The notes under the pieces are model-generated. The model was not told the DNA's origin. It made no database searches and was given only the letters and a program-made list of their open reading frames with translations. The position numbers and the translations under genes were made by a program. 47,530 nucleotides of DNA from a virus. Below are positions 20,765-30,363 of this stretch, in pieces (position 1 is the first letter of the stretch; each line of letters begins with the position of its first letter). The stretch is taken from IMG/VR virus record IMGVR_UViG_3300025108_000091, positions 1 to 47,530 of that record. The stretch is one strand, 5' to 3'.

Positions 20765-23700
20765 GACCTTCCGTGAACTTCTCGACGCGATCCCGCTGGT
20801 CCTCCCGCGTGATGTCCTTGCGCCTGTACCGCGACTTCCGGTCACGGACCCGCGGGTCGATCACGAACTTCTGGCGGTCGAGCACCGACTTCTTGGGGTC
20901 GTGCTTGGTCATCAGGCCGATGCCGAGCCACTGGCGCAGCAGGTAGGTCATGACCTCAGCGGCCTCGCCTTCCTGGTACGTGAGCGCCGACTCCAGCGCC
21001 GGGTCCGCCCAGTACGAAATCTCCGAGGCGACGGGAGCCATGTCCCACATCGTGCGCATGCCGCGATCCACCCGCACGCCCTCCTTGTTCTCGCCGTAGG
21101 CATCCTCCTCGATGAACGCCCCGAGCACTGCCTGCCGCGTGAGGGACGTGTCCCGCTGCGACGGCGACGCGAAGCGCGTCTTGGGGTAGAGCAGGTCGAA
21201 CATGGCGTCGCCCACGGGGCCGAGGAGCATGTCCCCGACAGCGCGGGCCCCGTCCTCAGCGGCGATCTTCGCGGTCTCGGGAGCTTCGACGCCGGGGGTG
21301 GCGCCCGCGGCGATGAGTCCGCCCGCGGCGATGAGTCCGCCGATGATGCGGATGCCCGTCGCGGTCATGTCCATCGGCGTGAAGCCGGGCAGGCTGTACG
21401 CGACGTGGGTCGCCTCGACGCCGTACATCGCGAGGTGTTCGCGGTACATCTCGTCGGACGCCTTGTTGTTCGAGTAGAAGATCCGCGGTGAGTTGCTCGA
21501 CCACCAGGGGAAGACGTGGCGCAGGCCGTCGGTCTCGTCCTCGCCCTCGAACTCCTTGTCCCAGGCAGCCATCGCCTGAGTGGACATGGTCATGTCTCGC
21601 AGCCGGCGGGTCTTGGTGCCCAGGCCCAGCGCACCGAACTCGCCCTTGTAGCTCTTCACGGCGCCATCAAGCACCACGCCCGCAGCCTGCTTGAGGGCGA
21701 GCTTGTAGAAACGCCAGTACATCGCCACCGAGGACAGGACGCGGCTCTCGGCCTCGACAGCGTGCCCCCAGTCGTAGAGCGAGTTGCGCACCAGAGCGCC
21801 AGCCTCCTTGGTGCTCCGCCCTTCACCGATGACCGAATGCAGGAACAGGGCGACGCGCTGCCGCTGCTCGGCGAAGTCCGCCAGCTCGGCCCACTTCGCG
21901 CCGTGCCGCTCGGCAGCCTGGACGAAGCGGCCCTGCCGCACGGCGCCCATCACGGTACCGCCGTCGATGCCTCGCCCGGCCTCGTTCAGGATGGCCGTGC
22001 TTCCGTAGGACGTGAACACGCCCTCACTGAGCGCAGCCTCGCGCAGCTGAGCCGCCGTGTAGATGCGCCCGTTCTTGTCGGCGATCTTCTTACCAGCAGG
22101 CATGAGCTTCGGGTCGTAGAACGCGCCCACGTACGGGTTGAAGAGAGCGTTCATCAGCGAGTGCTGGGGGGATCCGGCCTTGCCCGAGGCTACGTGAGCC
22201 TCGAACAGCTTGGCGTAGGCCTTGTCGATCTTGGGCCCGACCACAGGCAAGCCCTGGAGGCTATGGAACGCCATCCCCGTTGCGACGTGGGACGTGTTCT
22301 GTAGCGCCGTGACGATGCCGGCTTCGGCCCAGACCTGGGCGAAGTTGCCGAAGAGCATGTTGGCGAAGTAGCGCGGACGCGCGAACAGGACGCCGGTGGT
22401 GAGGTTCGTCTTCCACAGCTGTAGGAGGCTCAAGGCGACGTCGGCGCCCTTACGCGCCTCGGTCCCGATGTCCCCGGCGCGGTACGCCTGCAGCTCCTTG
22501 ATGACCGGACCCATGCGGCCCGTCATCTCGTCCATCCAGCGTCGCGGGATGAACGTGCCGTCCTTTAGCGCGTGAACGCCGTACATCAGCTCCTTGCCGG
22601 TAGCCGTCGTGGTCTTCTGCAGCGTGATCGGGAGCCCGAGGTACCCGAAGACCCGCATCGCGGAAGCGATCTCCTCCTTACCTGAGAGCGTGCCGGCCAT
22701 GATGCGGTCCATCGAGAGGACCACCTCGGGCGGCGCGTCCGCGAGCTTCGAGACCTGGCGCGAAGCGCGCCGCATGATGGCCGCGGTACCGAGCACCTGG
22801 CTCGCCTTGCTCAGGGCGTCGAGGCCGTGGGTCCCGGCCTGCAGCCCAGCTGGCGTCAGCGTGCCCATGTTGCCCGAGAGGTTGAGCACGGTCAACTCCG
22901 CGAGCTTCTCCATGAACTCGGGGAACGTCTGCGTCGCGGCGCTCAGCTCGGCCGCTTCCCGAGCCTTCGAGGTCTTCGGAGCCTTCGCCGTGCCGAAACG
23001 GAGCAGGTTGTAGACCCCCTCCTCCATCTGCTTGGCGATCTTGTTGCTGTACTTCGCCGTGCCGGGCACAGCTCCGCCGGGGATGTATACGCGAGACAGC
23101 CCCTGAATCAGCTCGTTCTCTCGCAGCGCCTTGCTCTGCGAGAACTGGCGCAGCATGGAGCGTCCCGAGGCCCACAGGGACTCGCCCGACGCCATGTTGA
23201 CGAAGCTCTGGCCGCCCCAGCTCAGGTTGCCGGAGTACGTTGCGTCGCCCACGTACTTGTGGAGGACCTCGACCCGATCCTCGATCGTCTTGGCCCTGCG
23301 CAGCGCCTGACCCAGCTCAGCCTGGAACAGGCGCATCTGGTCCAGCGCGCCCTTCCCGACCTGCTGGAACTCGCCCGAGCCGACGCCGACCGTCGACAGG
23401 TGAGGAGGCTCCAGCATCTTGCGCATGCGGGCGAAGGTCCGCGTGAACATGCCCTCTCCCGCCTTGGGGAGCTTGAGCAGGTCGTCGCCCTTGACTGCGC
23501 CCTGAGCCATCAGGGCGGCGCCCTTGACCTTGCGGCCGGACTTGAGCGCGGCGCCCAGGTCCTTGTAGGCGAAGCCCATCTCGCGGAGGGCCTGGGTCGT
23601 GTACGCCTTGATCATCGGCCCGCGCGCGGCGCCGCCGACCTTCTTGCCCAGAGCCTTGACTGCCGCGGCGTGGTCCTTCTTTACGCCGGCGACGGAGCCT

Positions 23701-25547
23701 CCAGCGAGGACCTTGTCCTTGGCCTGGGCCAGGAGCATGGCGTGTAGGCGCTTCTCGCTCTTCGACGCCGCCGTCTGCGCAGCGAGGACCGAGTCGTCGA
23801 GCTGCTTGAACGCAGCCGTGCCCGAAGCTCGCCGCAGCAGGACCATCTCGGCAGCGAGCGTGTTGTACGCCAGGTCCAGCGTCTTCTGCGCGGCCGTGGG
23901 ATCGGGGGCGCCGATGTAGGCCTCGCGAGCCTTGAGGACCTCTGCGAGGGCCGCGTCCACGGCCTTGCGCGCGGTAGCGACGTCGCCCGAGCCTCCGGCC
24001 ACGGTGCCGGGCATGCGCTTCAAGAAGCCGCGCATCGCCTTGGCGTCGTCCAGCGCCATCTTGTTCATCATGTCCAGTGCGCGCGCAGCCTCCAGCTCAC
24101 TGTCGGCGAGCTTCTGGACCGCGTTGATGTCCCGCTTGGCCGCCTTGGCCTGGCGCCAGCCGTACTTCTGCCCGGAAACCCCGGCGTTCGCCGCAGCCTT
24201 GGCGTCGATGCCGAGCTTGTCGAAGATCTTGGCGACGCCTTCGTGCGCCTTAGCGGCCACGAGGCGGGCCTGGATCGTGCCTCCCTCAGCCGCCGGCTTG
24301 GCGGTGCCCGTCAAGGCCTGGAGGTACGTGCCCACGATGGCCTGAGTCGTGGGGCTGATCGACTTGATGCGCTCCAGCGTAGCTGCGGTCATGTCCGTCT
24401 GTGCGGACGTCTTGTCGACCCGCGCGCTGAGCTGCAGCAGCTCGTCGCCCTTAGCGAGGGCGCTCACGTGCGCCGCGCTTCCGCCTTCGAGGACCGCCCC
24501 GGCGGCTTCCAGTCCCTTGGCCGCCTTAGTGCCCTTGCCCGCGGCCAGCACAGCCTTGGTGCCTGCCACGGTAGCCGAGCCCACGCGCGCGGCTTTGCCC
24601 AAGCCACCCAAACCCAGGGTCAGGGCGTCGGGCTCCAGCATCACGATGGTCATGATGGCCGGCATGGCTCGCAGCGTGTTGCTGGTCTCTTCCTCAGGCT
24701 CGCCGAAGAAGCCCCAGTCGTAGAGGTGCGAGGCCAGCCCCAGCGCGGTTCCGGGACCGCCGGCTGCGGCGCGCAGCGTCTCGCCCGTCTTGCCCTTGCC
24801 TGCCTGAGGCGCCGCCTCGAAGACGGACTCGCCGCCTCGAATCGCTTCGATCTGCTCGCGCGTGCCGAAGCCGTGCATGGCTCCGGTGGCGAGGTAGGTG
24901 CTCGGCGCGCCCTGGGCGAGCCAGTGGAGCCAGCCCAGGGTGCCCTCGCGGAAGGTGCTGTTGGCCTGCTCCGTAGGCTTGTACGCCTTGATGTTCGCCG
25001 GCTGGGCCCAGGCGCCCACCGCAGCGGCCACGGATTCAAGCCCGCCCAACGATGCCTGCTCGGCCAGCTCGTTGGTCGTGCCCTCGGGGTCGCTGTCGAT
25101 GAAGATCCAGTTCGTGCCGCCGGACAGCTGGACGCCCTGGTTGAACCAGGCGCGCTCCTCGTTGACGGCGTCCTGCCGCCACTGGCGCATCAGCTCCGGG
25201 GGCGGGGTACGCTGGTCGGGGTTCTCGGTCAGCCAGTCCCGGTGCTTCTCGGCGAGGTTGAGCTTCGCGAGATCCTGCACATCGGCGGCCACGTCGATGC
25301 CGACGCGCTGCCCGATGGGCTCGATGGCGAGGCGCGCCTTGCCTCCGCCCGAGGCCTTGCGCAGGCGCTCGGCGTACTCCGGGGGGAGGCCCAGGTCCTC
25401 GTATTCCGGCGCCTCGTAGGCGCCGGTCTTGGTAGGGGCCTCAGGCTCGGGGCGCTGGGGCTTGGCCTTCGGGACTTCCTTCTCGGCCTTCGAGGGAAGG
25501 CCCAGGCTGGCGCGCTGCTCGTCGGTCCAGACAACAGGCTTCGGCAT
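20754..25547 (-). CDS. very large internal virion / DNA-ejection protein
   Basis: A 1597-residue protein, start ATG 25547 with GGAGAG upstream, the largest gene of the window. The N-terminus is Pro/Lys/Glu-rich. The rest is Ala-rich and helical, with several hydrophobic stretches (about 300-350, 1440-1480) including a tandem GGLIAAG pair from an 18-bp duplication at 21304-21339. In short-tailed phages such giants are ejected to form a channel across the envelope (T7 gp15/gp16-like role). I see no transglycosylase motif. Its position after other Ala-rich virion genes fits an ejectosome component. Confidence 0.65.
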   Translation of the reverse strand: MPKPVVWTDEQRASLGLPSKAEKEVPKAKPQRPEPEAPTKTGAYEAPEYEDLGLPPEYAERLRKASGGGKARLAIEPIGQRVGIDVAADVQDLAKLNLAEKHRDWLTENPDQRTPPPELMRQWRQDAVNEERAWFNQGVQLSGGTNWIFIDSDPEGTTNELAEQASLGGLESVAAAVGAWAQPANIKAYKPTEQANSTFREGTLGWLHWLAQGAPSTYLATGAMHGFGTREQIEAIRGGESVFEAAPQAGKGKTGETLRAAAGGPGTALGLASHLYDWGFFGEPEEETSNTLRAMPAIMTIVMLEPDALTLGLGGLGKAARVGSATVAGTKAVLAAGKGTKAAKGLEAAGAVLEGGSAAHVSALAKGDELLQLSARVDKTSAQTDMTAATLERIKSISPTTQAIVGTYLQALTGTAKPAAEGGTIQARLVAAKAHEGVAKIFDKLGIDAKAAANAGVSGQKYGWRQAKAAKRDINAVQKLADSELEAARALDMMNKMALDDAKAMRGFLKRMPGTVAGGSGDVATARKAVDAALAEVLKAREAYIGAPDPTAAQKTLDLAYNTLAAEMVLLRRASGTAAFKQLDDSVLAAQTAASKSEKRLHAMLLAQAKDKVLAGGSVAGVKKDHAAAVKALGKKVGGAARGPMIKAYTTQALREMGFAYKDLGAALKSGRKVKGAALMAQGAVKGDDLLKLPKAGEGMFTRTFARMRKMLEPPHLSTVGVGSGEFQQVGKGALDQMRLFQAELGQALRRAKTIEDRVEVLHKYVGDATYSGNLSWGGQSFVNMASGESLWASGRSMLRQFSQSKALRENELIQGLSRVYIPGGAVPGTAKYSNKIAKQMEEGVYNLLRFGTAKAPKTSKAREAAELSAATQTFPEFMEKLAELTVLNLSGNMGTLTPAGLQAGTHGLDALSKASQVLGTAAIMRRASRQVSKLADAPPEVVLSMDRIMAGTLSGKEEIASAMRVFGYLGLPITLQKTTTATGKELMYGVHALKDGTFIPRRWMDEMTGRMGPVIKELQAYRAGDIGTEARKGADVALSLLQLWKTNLTTGVLFARPRYFANMLFGNFAQVWAEAGIVTALQNTSHVATGMAFHSLQGLPVVGPKIDKAYAKLFEAHVASGKAGSPQHSLMNALFNPYVGAFYDPKLMPAGKKIADKNGRIYTAAQLREAALSEGVFTSYGSTAILNEAGRGIDGGTVMGAVRQGRFVQAAERHGAKWAELADFAEQRQRVALFLHSVIGEGRSTKEAGALVRNSLYDWGHAVEAESRVLSSVAMYWRFYKLALKQAAGVVLDGAVKSYKGEFGALGLGTKTRRLRDMTMSTQAMAAWDKEFEGEDETDGLRHVFPWWSSNSPRIFYSNNKASDEMYREHLAMYGVEATHVAYSLPGFTPMDMTATGIRIIGGLIAAGGLIAAGATPGVEAPETAKIAAEDGARAVGDMLLGPVGDAMFDLLYPKTRFASPSQRDTSLTRQAVLGAFIEEDAYGENKEGVRVDRGMRTMWDMAPVASEISYWADPALESALTYQEGEAAEVMTYLLRQWLGIGLMTKHDPKKSVLDRQKFVIDPRVRDRKSRYRRKDITREDQRDRVEKFTEGLDK
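21304..21339 (-). repeat. 18-bp perfect tandem duplication in the large virion gene
   Basis: Two identical 18-base units encode a repeated GGLIAA segment. Confidence 0.9.
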
Positions 25548-25550
25548 GGA

Positions 25551-27008
25551 TCACTCTCCGTCGCCCGTGACGGGCGGCTTGCTCCGGGGTTCGACCCGCA
25601 CGCGGGCCGGCACGCGATCCGCGGACACGCCGCGCTCGATGTTGCCGCGCTTGCGCTTGCGGAACTCTCGCGTGTTCTCTCGGGTCTGGACGCGAGCCTC
25701 TCGCGCCATCTCCTTGAGGACGTCGTTCTCGTTCAGGCCTTCGTATCCGCGGCTGCTGGTGTACTGCGTGTACGCCGGGCTGGCGACGAGCTGGCGCCGC
25801 GCCTCCTGCGCGGGCGGGTGCTCGGGGTACTCGTTCACGATGTCGAGCAGCTGCAGCGTCCGCGTCTCCGCGTCGCTGGCCGGACGGATCGGGAGTCCGA
25901 GCGTGGTCTCCTGGCTCATCGGGTCGAACGCAGGCTCGCCTCCGGCCGGCGCCTCTTCGCCCTCGCCAGAGAAGTCCCGCGTGGTGACCTCGCTCGTGGG
26001 CTGGGCCTCGCGCTCGGCGAGGACCTGGCGCCGGTCAGCGATGAGTGCGTCCAGCGCTTCCGTAGGACCGCCGACGCGGCGGGCCTCGTCGGCGCGCTTC
26101 TCAGCCATCTCCAGGCTGCGCCGGTCCGCGGCGCGCTTGTAGTCCTTGGACCGACTCAGGGCTTGTGTGATCGCGGTCTGGGCTTCCCCGCTGCCGGCCT
26201 GAACCAGCGTGTCCAGGTTGATGCCGGCGGCGGCTGCCGTGGCGGACAACACCTGGAGCATGTGCGTGGCCTGGTTTGGATCGCCCATGTACTTCTGCGC
26301 GATATTGTCCACGGTGTTCGTGAGGGCGCTTCCCAGTTTTGGGTGGTTTCCGGTCGCGGCTGCACCGAGAGCCTGGTTCAAGGCCAGCTGCTGCGCGGAC
26401 CGGTCCATCTCGGTAGTGCCCGTGCCCCACTCATCAACCAACACTTCGGGGGTGCCCGCAGAGGCGAGAGCGATGTTGCGAATCTCGGCGCCGGCGGCCT
26501 CGGCCTCGGCGACTCCCTCCTCGGAGAGGACCATGTCGCGGGCGACCTGAGCGTCGAACGTGTCCTGCTTGTTCTGCAGGGCAACCATGCGGTAGCGCGT
26601 GGCGTCGCTGCTGTTCCTGCTGTGCTGCGCGAACTTGTCCATCTCGGCCTTGACAGCCGTGTCCCAGCGCATGCGGTCGTCGTCCAGCTCCTGCAGGTAC
26701 TTCTCCAGCTGCTTCCCGGCGTAGAACTGCTCGTCGTCGGCGAGAGCCTCGTTGAGCTTCGCCGTGTTTTCGAGCTTCTCCTTCTGCGTCATCCAGGCGT
26801 CGTGCTCGTCGACGCCGCCTTCGATGTAGCCCTGGCGCGAGTCGTAGTACTCCGACCCTCGGCCACCCCCGCCGCGGCCTTCGGTCACGCCGCTGAGGTT
26901 CATGCCGAGGCCCGTGACGCCGGTAGCGACGTTACGCCGCCGGCGGGCCTTCTTCGCGTCGCGGTACTTGTTGACCGCCGCGAGCTGTTCTGGGGTCAGG
27001 GTCGCCAT
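25551..27008 (-). CDS. internal virion protein, helical
   Basis: A 485-residue protein, start ATG 27008 with GGAGG upstream. Long charged helices with Gln and Ala (DKFAQHSRNSSDATRYRMVALQNKQ) occupy the middle. The C-terminus is Arg-rich (FRKRKRGNIERG, then RVPARVRVEPRS), suited to DNA contact. Gene order relative to the giant protein mirrors the internal-virion block of T7-like phages, which is the basis of the call. Confidence 0.55.
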   Translation of the reverse strand: MATLTPEQLAAVNKYRDAKKARRRRNVATGVTGLGMNLSGVTEGRGGGGRGSEYYDSRQGYIEGGVDEHDAWMTQKEKLENTAKLNEALADDEQFYAGKQLEKYLQELDDDRMRWDTAVKAEMDKFAQHSRNSSDATRYRMVALQNKQDTFDAQVARDMVLSEEGVAEAEAAGAEIRNIALASAGTPEVLVDEWGTGTTEMDRSAQQLALNQALGAAATGNHPKLGSALTNTVDNIAQKYMGDPNQATHMLQVLSATAAAAGINLDTLVQAGSGEAQTAITQALSRSKDYKRAADRRSLEMAEKRADEARRVGGPTEALDALIADRRQVLAEREAQPTSEVTTRDFSGEGEEAPAGGEPAFDPMSQETTLGLPIRPASDAETRTLQLLDIVNEYPEHPPAQEARRQLVASPAYTQYTSSRGYEGLNENDVLKEMAREARVQTRENTREFRKRKRGNIERGVSADRVPARVRVEPRSKPPVTGDGE

Positions 27009-27011
27009 GCA

Positions 27012-27449
27012 TCAGCCTCCGAACATTCCGCCAAGGATGTTGCCGCTCTCTGCCATACGGAAGCCCAGCTCCACAGCCAAGAGGGCGTCCTGCCGGTTCC
27101 GCGCTGCCTGCTTGTCGACGTCGACCTTGAGGTCCGCTTCCCGCTGCGCACGAAGCGCCGCGGCGTACTGCTGCGTCGCGCCGCTCGCCTTCACGGCAGC
27201 GTCGGCGCCTTCCTGGCTGGCCTTCTGTGCGCCGGCCTGCAGCGCGCCGGCCATGACCGTGCCCTCTCCGGCCGCCTTCGCGGCGCGGTTCAGGTTGGCC
27301 TGCTGCGCACTGACCTGCTGCGTGGCGGCCTGGGACGCCGCCTGGGTGTGCTTTGCCTTCTCGGCATCGGACACCAGGTCGCCGCCCTTCGCGAGGCGCT
27401 CGTAGTCGGACTTGATCTGGCGGCGGCGGTCCGCGCGGAGGCGACCCAC
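27012..27449 (-). CDS. small Ala/Gln-rich internal virion protein
   Basis: A 145-residue protein, start GTG 27449. Composed of Ala, Gln, Lys and Arg helices, ending MAESGNILGGMFGG. The style matches the small internal virion protein that precedes the large ones in podovirus genomes. No motif decides it. Confidence 0.55.
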   Translation of the reverse strand: MGRLRADRRRQIKSDYERLAKGGDLVSDAEKAKHTQAASQAATQQVSAQQANLNRAAKAAGEGTVMAGALQAGAQKASQEGADAAVKASGATQQYAAALRAQREADLKVDVDKQAARNRQDALLAVELGFRMAESGNILGGMFGG

Positions 27450-27450
27450 G

Positions 27451-27936
27451 TCAGTAGCCCCGCGTGCTGACGTCGGCGCCGACCTTCTTCGCCTTGTCCT
27501 TGGCCTTGGCGTTGCGGATCGCGGTCAACACGGGCCCGTCGCTGCCGAACCAGCGGCCCTTGTCCGTGGCTCCGCTGCCGTCGGGCGCGGCCTTGACGAT
27601 CGGCAGCTCTGCCGGGCGCGCCTCTTCCTCGCCCTCTTCGGGGATGGCGAGCTTCTCGGGCAGGCTCGGAGCCGCCTGGGCCGCCGTGCCGCTGGCTGCG
27701 GCGAGCTGTTGTGCGGCCACATCCTGCGCGGACTTGACCGTGTCGAGGATCGCCTTGGAGCCGCGAGCCATCTTGCCTTCGCCGTCTTCGGACTTGCCGC
27801 CGCCGCCGAGCATTCCGCCGAGCTTGCCGAGCCAACCGCCTCCAGCAGCAGCGCCTCCAGCAGCAGCGCCTCCAGCGCCGCCCGCGGCAGCACCTCCACC
27901 AGCGGCACCAGCCGCAGCGAGAATCGGGATAGCCAT
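27451..27936 (-). CDS. glycine-zipper virion protein
   Basis: A 161-residue protein, start ATG 27936 with GGAGGT upstream, overlapping the previous stop by one base. Residues 1-35 are almost only Ala and Gly after MAIPIL (a glycine-zipper hydrophobic helix), encoded partly by 15-bp tandem units at 27839-27877. The rest is charged. Such N-termini insert in membranes, so this may belong to the ejection apparatus. Confidence 0.6.
   Translation of the reverse strand: MAIPILAAAGAAGGGAAAGGAGGAAAGGAAAGGGWLGKLGGMLGGGGKSEDGEGKMARGSKAILDTVKSAQDVAAQQLAAASGTAAQAAPSLPEKLAIPEEGEEEARPAELPIVKAAPDGSGATDKGRWFGSDGPVLTAIRNAKAKDKAKKVGADVSTRGY
27839..27877 (-). repeat. 15-bp tandem units coding for Gly/Ala
   Basis: Two full copies and a partial third of CCTCCAGCAGCAGCG (plus strand) in the glycine-zipper region. 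Confidence 0.8.
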
Positions 27937-29519
27937 CACTTACCTCCATCAGGGGTGTTCGCGAGCAGGAACTCGTGCAGGGGACTGCCCTCGAAGTTCT
28001 GCAATGCGTCGACCGCGGCGCCGGCGGGTACGCCCGCGACGGCAGTGTAGGCCGCGGTCGTGAGGTCCTTGGCTTCATCTGACATCGGGGCGTTCCACGC
28101 CCCCGGTTCGCCCGCCGCGATGCGTTCGTACCCGTCGGCGTGTTCCCTGATACCCTTCTCGAAAGCGCTGATTCTGCGCGGGTTCGGGTTGCGGTCGTCC
28201 TCGCTGGGCTCCAGAAAGCCGTTGAGGTAGGCCGCCAGGGCGCCGCCCTCGGTCTCCAGGCCCGTCAGGGCCAGGATCTTGTAGGCCGCGGCCTGCTCAC
28301 GTACATCGAGCCCCAGCTGCCCCATGACGCTGTCGAGCTGCTCCATGTCCTGAGGGGACATGTCCACGACCTGGCCCGAGGGGGAGAGGTTCTCCTTCAC
28401 GAAGGCCTGGAGCATGGCGGCCTCCGCCGCCATCTCCGCGGGCCTCCGCCTGCGCTCCTGCACCTCCTTACCCACGGCGCTGGCAGCTTGCTGCGCGAGG
28501 TTCGCCTGGCCGTGGTACACCTTGCCAGTGTCGCTCACCTGGCGCGCAGCCTCACTACCCGCCCCTTCCAGCGCGTCCAGTTTTGCCGACCTCTCGCGGC
28601 TCAGGGCGCGCGCCGCGGTACGGGCGTCACGCTTGAGGTGCGCATTGGGGTCCTCGATCTGAGGCACCGAAGGTTCGGGAGGCTCGGCGTTCAACCAAGC
28701 CGAGGCGTAATTCTCCTTGAGCTTCTCGGCCGCGGAGCGGGCGATAGCCTCCTCGGAGTATGGGTCGCCCTCGATGGTGAGGGGCTCCATGACGTGCGCC
28801 CTGGGGGGCGCCGGTGCAGGCTCGCGGCTCTCGCCAGGCCCGACCTTCTGGGCGGGAGCGGGCCCCTTGCCCGCGGGGGTCTTGGCCTTCACGGGCGCGG
28901 AGGCTTCGCCTCCGTCACGCTGCGCGGTGATGGCCTTGTACATGTCGACGCCGTCGGCGTTCAGGTCGCCGGGACGCACCTTGCCTTTGCGGCTGCCCTT
29001 CTCGGCGAGGATGTAGTCGCCGTAGTCCTTGTAGCTCCAGCCGCCGGGGCCTTCCCAGCTCGCCACGTCGCCCGCGATGTCCGCGGCGACGCGCTTCTGG
29101 CCCTCGTCGATGCTCTCGTCGATGCTCTCGCGCCGCGCGGTCGTGCCCTCGACACCGCCGCCCAGGAGGTCGTCGAGCAGGACGAAGTCCTCGCCCGAGG
29201 TGTCGGGCACGCCGATGTCGCTGTAGTCCTCGTTCGTGATGGCGCCGCGCTCGTTCGGGTCGGCAACGACCTGCCACGGATTCCCGGTGTCCGTGGGGAC
29301 GCGCTTACGTTCCTTGGTCTCCGGGTCGAGGACCGGGGCCGTGTTGTGCGTCTGGGCGAGGCTCCGAGCGCTCTCCTCGGGCAGGTCGGCGATCGCCTCG
29401 TCGCTGAGGAGGTCGGGGTCGTTCGAGGGGTCGGCTTCGGCGGATGCTCCGCGAAGCTCGTTCATGCGCGCCTTGAGGCGCTCAACGCGCTCGCGCGCAG
29501 CCGGGGTAGTAGAAGCCAT
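27936..29519 (-). CDS. putative internal virion protein
   Basis: A 527-residue protein, start ATG 29519, which lies only 5 bases after the -10 box of its promoter, so the message may be leaderless. Acidic N-terminal half with a repeated ESIDESIDE, a Pro/Ala linker (about 205-245), then Ala/Arg/Glu helices. The sequence GGWSYKDYGDYILAEKGSRKGK (about 150-172) could be a small folded unit. No family recognised. It heads the block of internal virion genes. Confidence 0.55.
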   Translation of the reverse strand: MASTTPAARERVERLKARMNELRGASAEADPSNDPDLLSDEAIADLPEESARSLAQTHNTAPVLDPETKERKRVPTDTGNPWQVVADPNERGAITNEDYSDIGVPDTSGEDFVLLDDLLGGGVEGTTARRESIDESIDEGQKRVAADIAGDVASWEGPGGWSYKDYGDYILAEKGSRKGKVRPGDLNADGVDMYKAITAQRDGGEASAPVKAKTPAGKGPAPAQKVGPGESREPAPAPPRAHVMEPLTIEGDPYSEEAIARSAAEKLKENYASAWLNAEPPEPSVPQIEDPNAHLKRDARTAARALSRERSAKLDALEGAGSEAARQVSDTGKVYHGQANLAQQAASAVGKEVQERRRRPAEMAAEAAMLQAFVKENLSPSGQVVDMSPQDMEQLDSVMGQLGLDVREQAAAYKILALTGLETEGGALAAYLNGFLEPSEDDRNPNPRRISAFEKGIREHADGYERIAAGEPGAWNAPMSDEAKDLTTAAYTAVAGVPAGAAVDALQNFEGSPLHEFLLANTPDGGK

Positions 29520-29524
29520 AGCTA

Positions 29525-29553
29525 CCTATAACCTGCCGGGCTTGACGTGTCAA
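29525..29553 (-). promoter_or_regulatory. late promoter with CTTGACACGTCAAG operator
   Basis: Minus strand: TTGACA (29553-29548), a 17-bp spacer and TATAGG (29530-29525). The -35 is part of the full 14-bp palindrome at 29541-29554. The predicted transcription start coincides with the ATG at 29519. Confidence 0.75.
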
Positions 29554-29556
29554 GCG

Positions 29557-30363
29557 CTACCAGTAGAAGGGAATCGCCGTCATGTGTCGGCACCGAACGC
29601 GTACGGTGAGCACCGAGTTGAGCTGCTCCGTCGACCCCTGAGCCACGATCTCGAAGCCGACGTTGTGGTCTCCCTTCGCCATCGCGTTCGTCGCAGTCAG
29701 CGCGGTGAAGTTCGTGCTGTTCGCCAGCGCGTTCGCGTCAAGGACGAGGCTTCCCGTGAAGTCTCGCGTGTCAGGGGCCGTGCTACTCACGTCTCCGTAC
29801 GGCGTCGCCGTGTTCGTGGGAAACAAGAGCATGGAGGTCGTACCCTCCTTTCCGCGGAAGTCGGTCTCGCCCACACGAACGCCGTCGACGGTGAGGTACG
29901 CCCGGTACCCGATCGTGAACCCGTTGGGAGAGACCACCTGGGTGCCGGAGAGTGTGCCGCAGACGACGGTGAAGTGCCACGAGACGAGGACCGCCGTGGC
30001 GTCCTCGCGGGCGTGCCACGCCTTTCCGAGCCCGGCGATCGCTCGCCCTCGCGCGGGGTACCCGTACTTGTCGCTCTGGTTCGTAAGGTCCGTCCCCCGG
30101 TACAGGGACTCGGGGTCGAAGTCGAGGTTCGCCGTGGCGCCGACGATGGGCTGCTGCGTCAGGTCAGTGAAGGTGTTTCGCTTGACGATCTCCCGAGGGA
30201 TCTTGAGTCCCGCCACGAGGTTCGCCGAGTCGAGGTCGCCGTTGAAGACGCTCAAAGAGTCCGGCGTGAAGGCTCGTCGGTAGATGTCGTCGGCCAGCTG
30301 ATCGGCGTCCACGACCTGACCGTCGGCCACAGTGGAGAGGTAGGGGAAAGTGACGTCAGGCAT
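29557..30363 (-). CDS. virion protein
   Basis: A 268-residue protein, start ATG 30363. N-terminal helix with ADQLADDIYRRAF, then beta-rich sequence (VLVSWHFTVVCG, IGYRAYLTVDGVRVGE). It and its two upstream neighbours have similar length, strand-rich style and WSYHF-type motifs, suggesting three related tail-attached proteins. Function unknown. Confidence 0.6.
   Translation of the reverse strand: MPDVTFPYLSTVADGQVVDADQLADDIYRRAFTPDSLSVFNGDLDSANLVAGLKIPREIVKRNTFTDLTQQPIVGATANLDFDPESLYRGTDLTNQSDKYGYPARGRAIAGLGKAWHAREDATAVLVSWHFTVVCGTLSGTQVVSPNGFTIGYRAYLTVDGVRVGETDFRGKEGTTSMLLFPTNTATPYGDVSSTAPDTRDFTGSLVLDANALANSTNFTALTATNAMAKGDHNVGFEIVAQGSTEQLNSVLTVRVRCRHMTAIPFYW

Noticed and set aside
24243-27470. 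1075-residue plus-strand open frame opposite the virion genes
   Set aside because: It is antisense to three well-supported minus-strand genes and has shadow composition (Arg, Gly, Leu, His).
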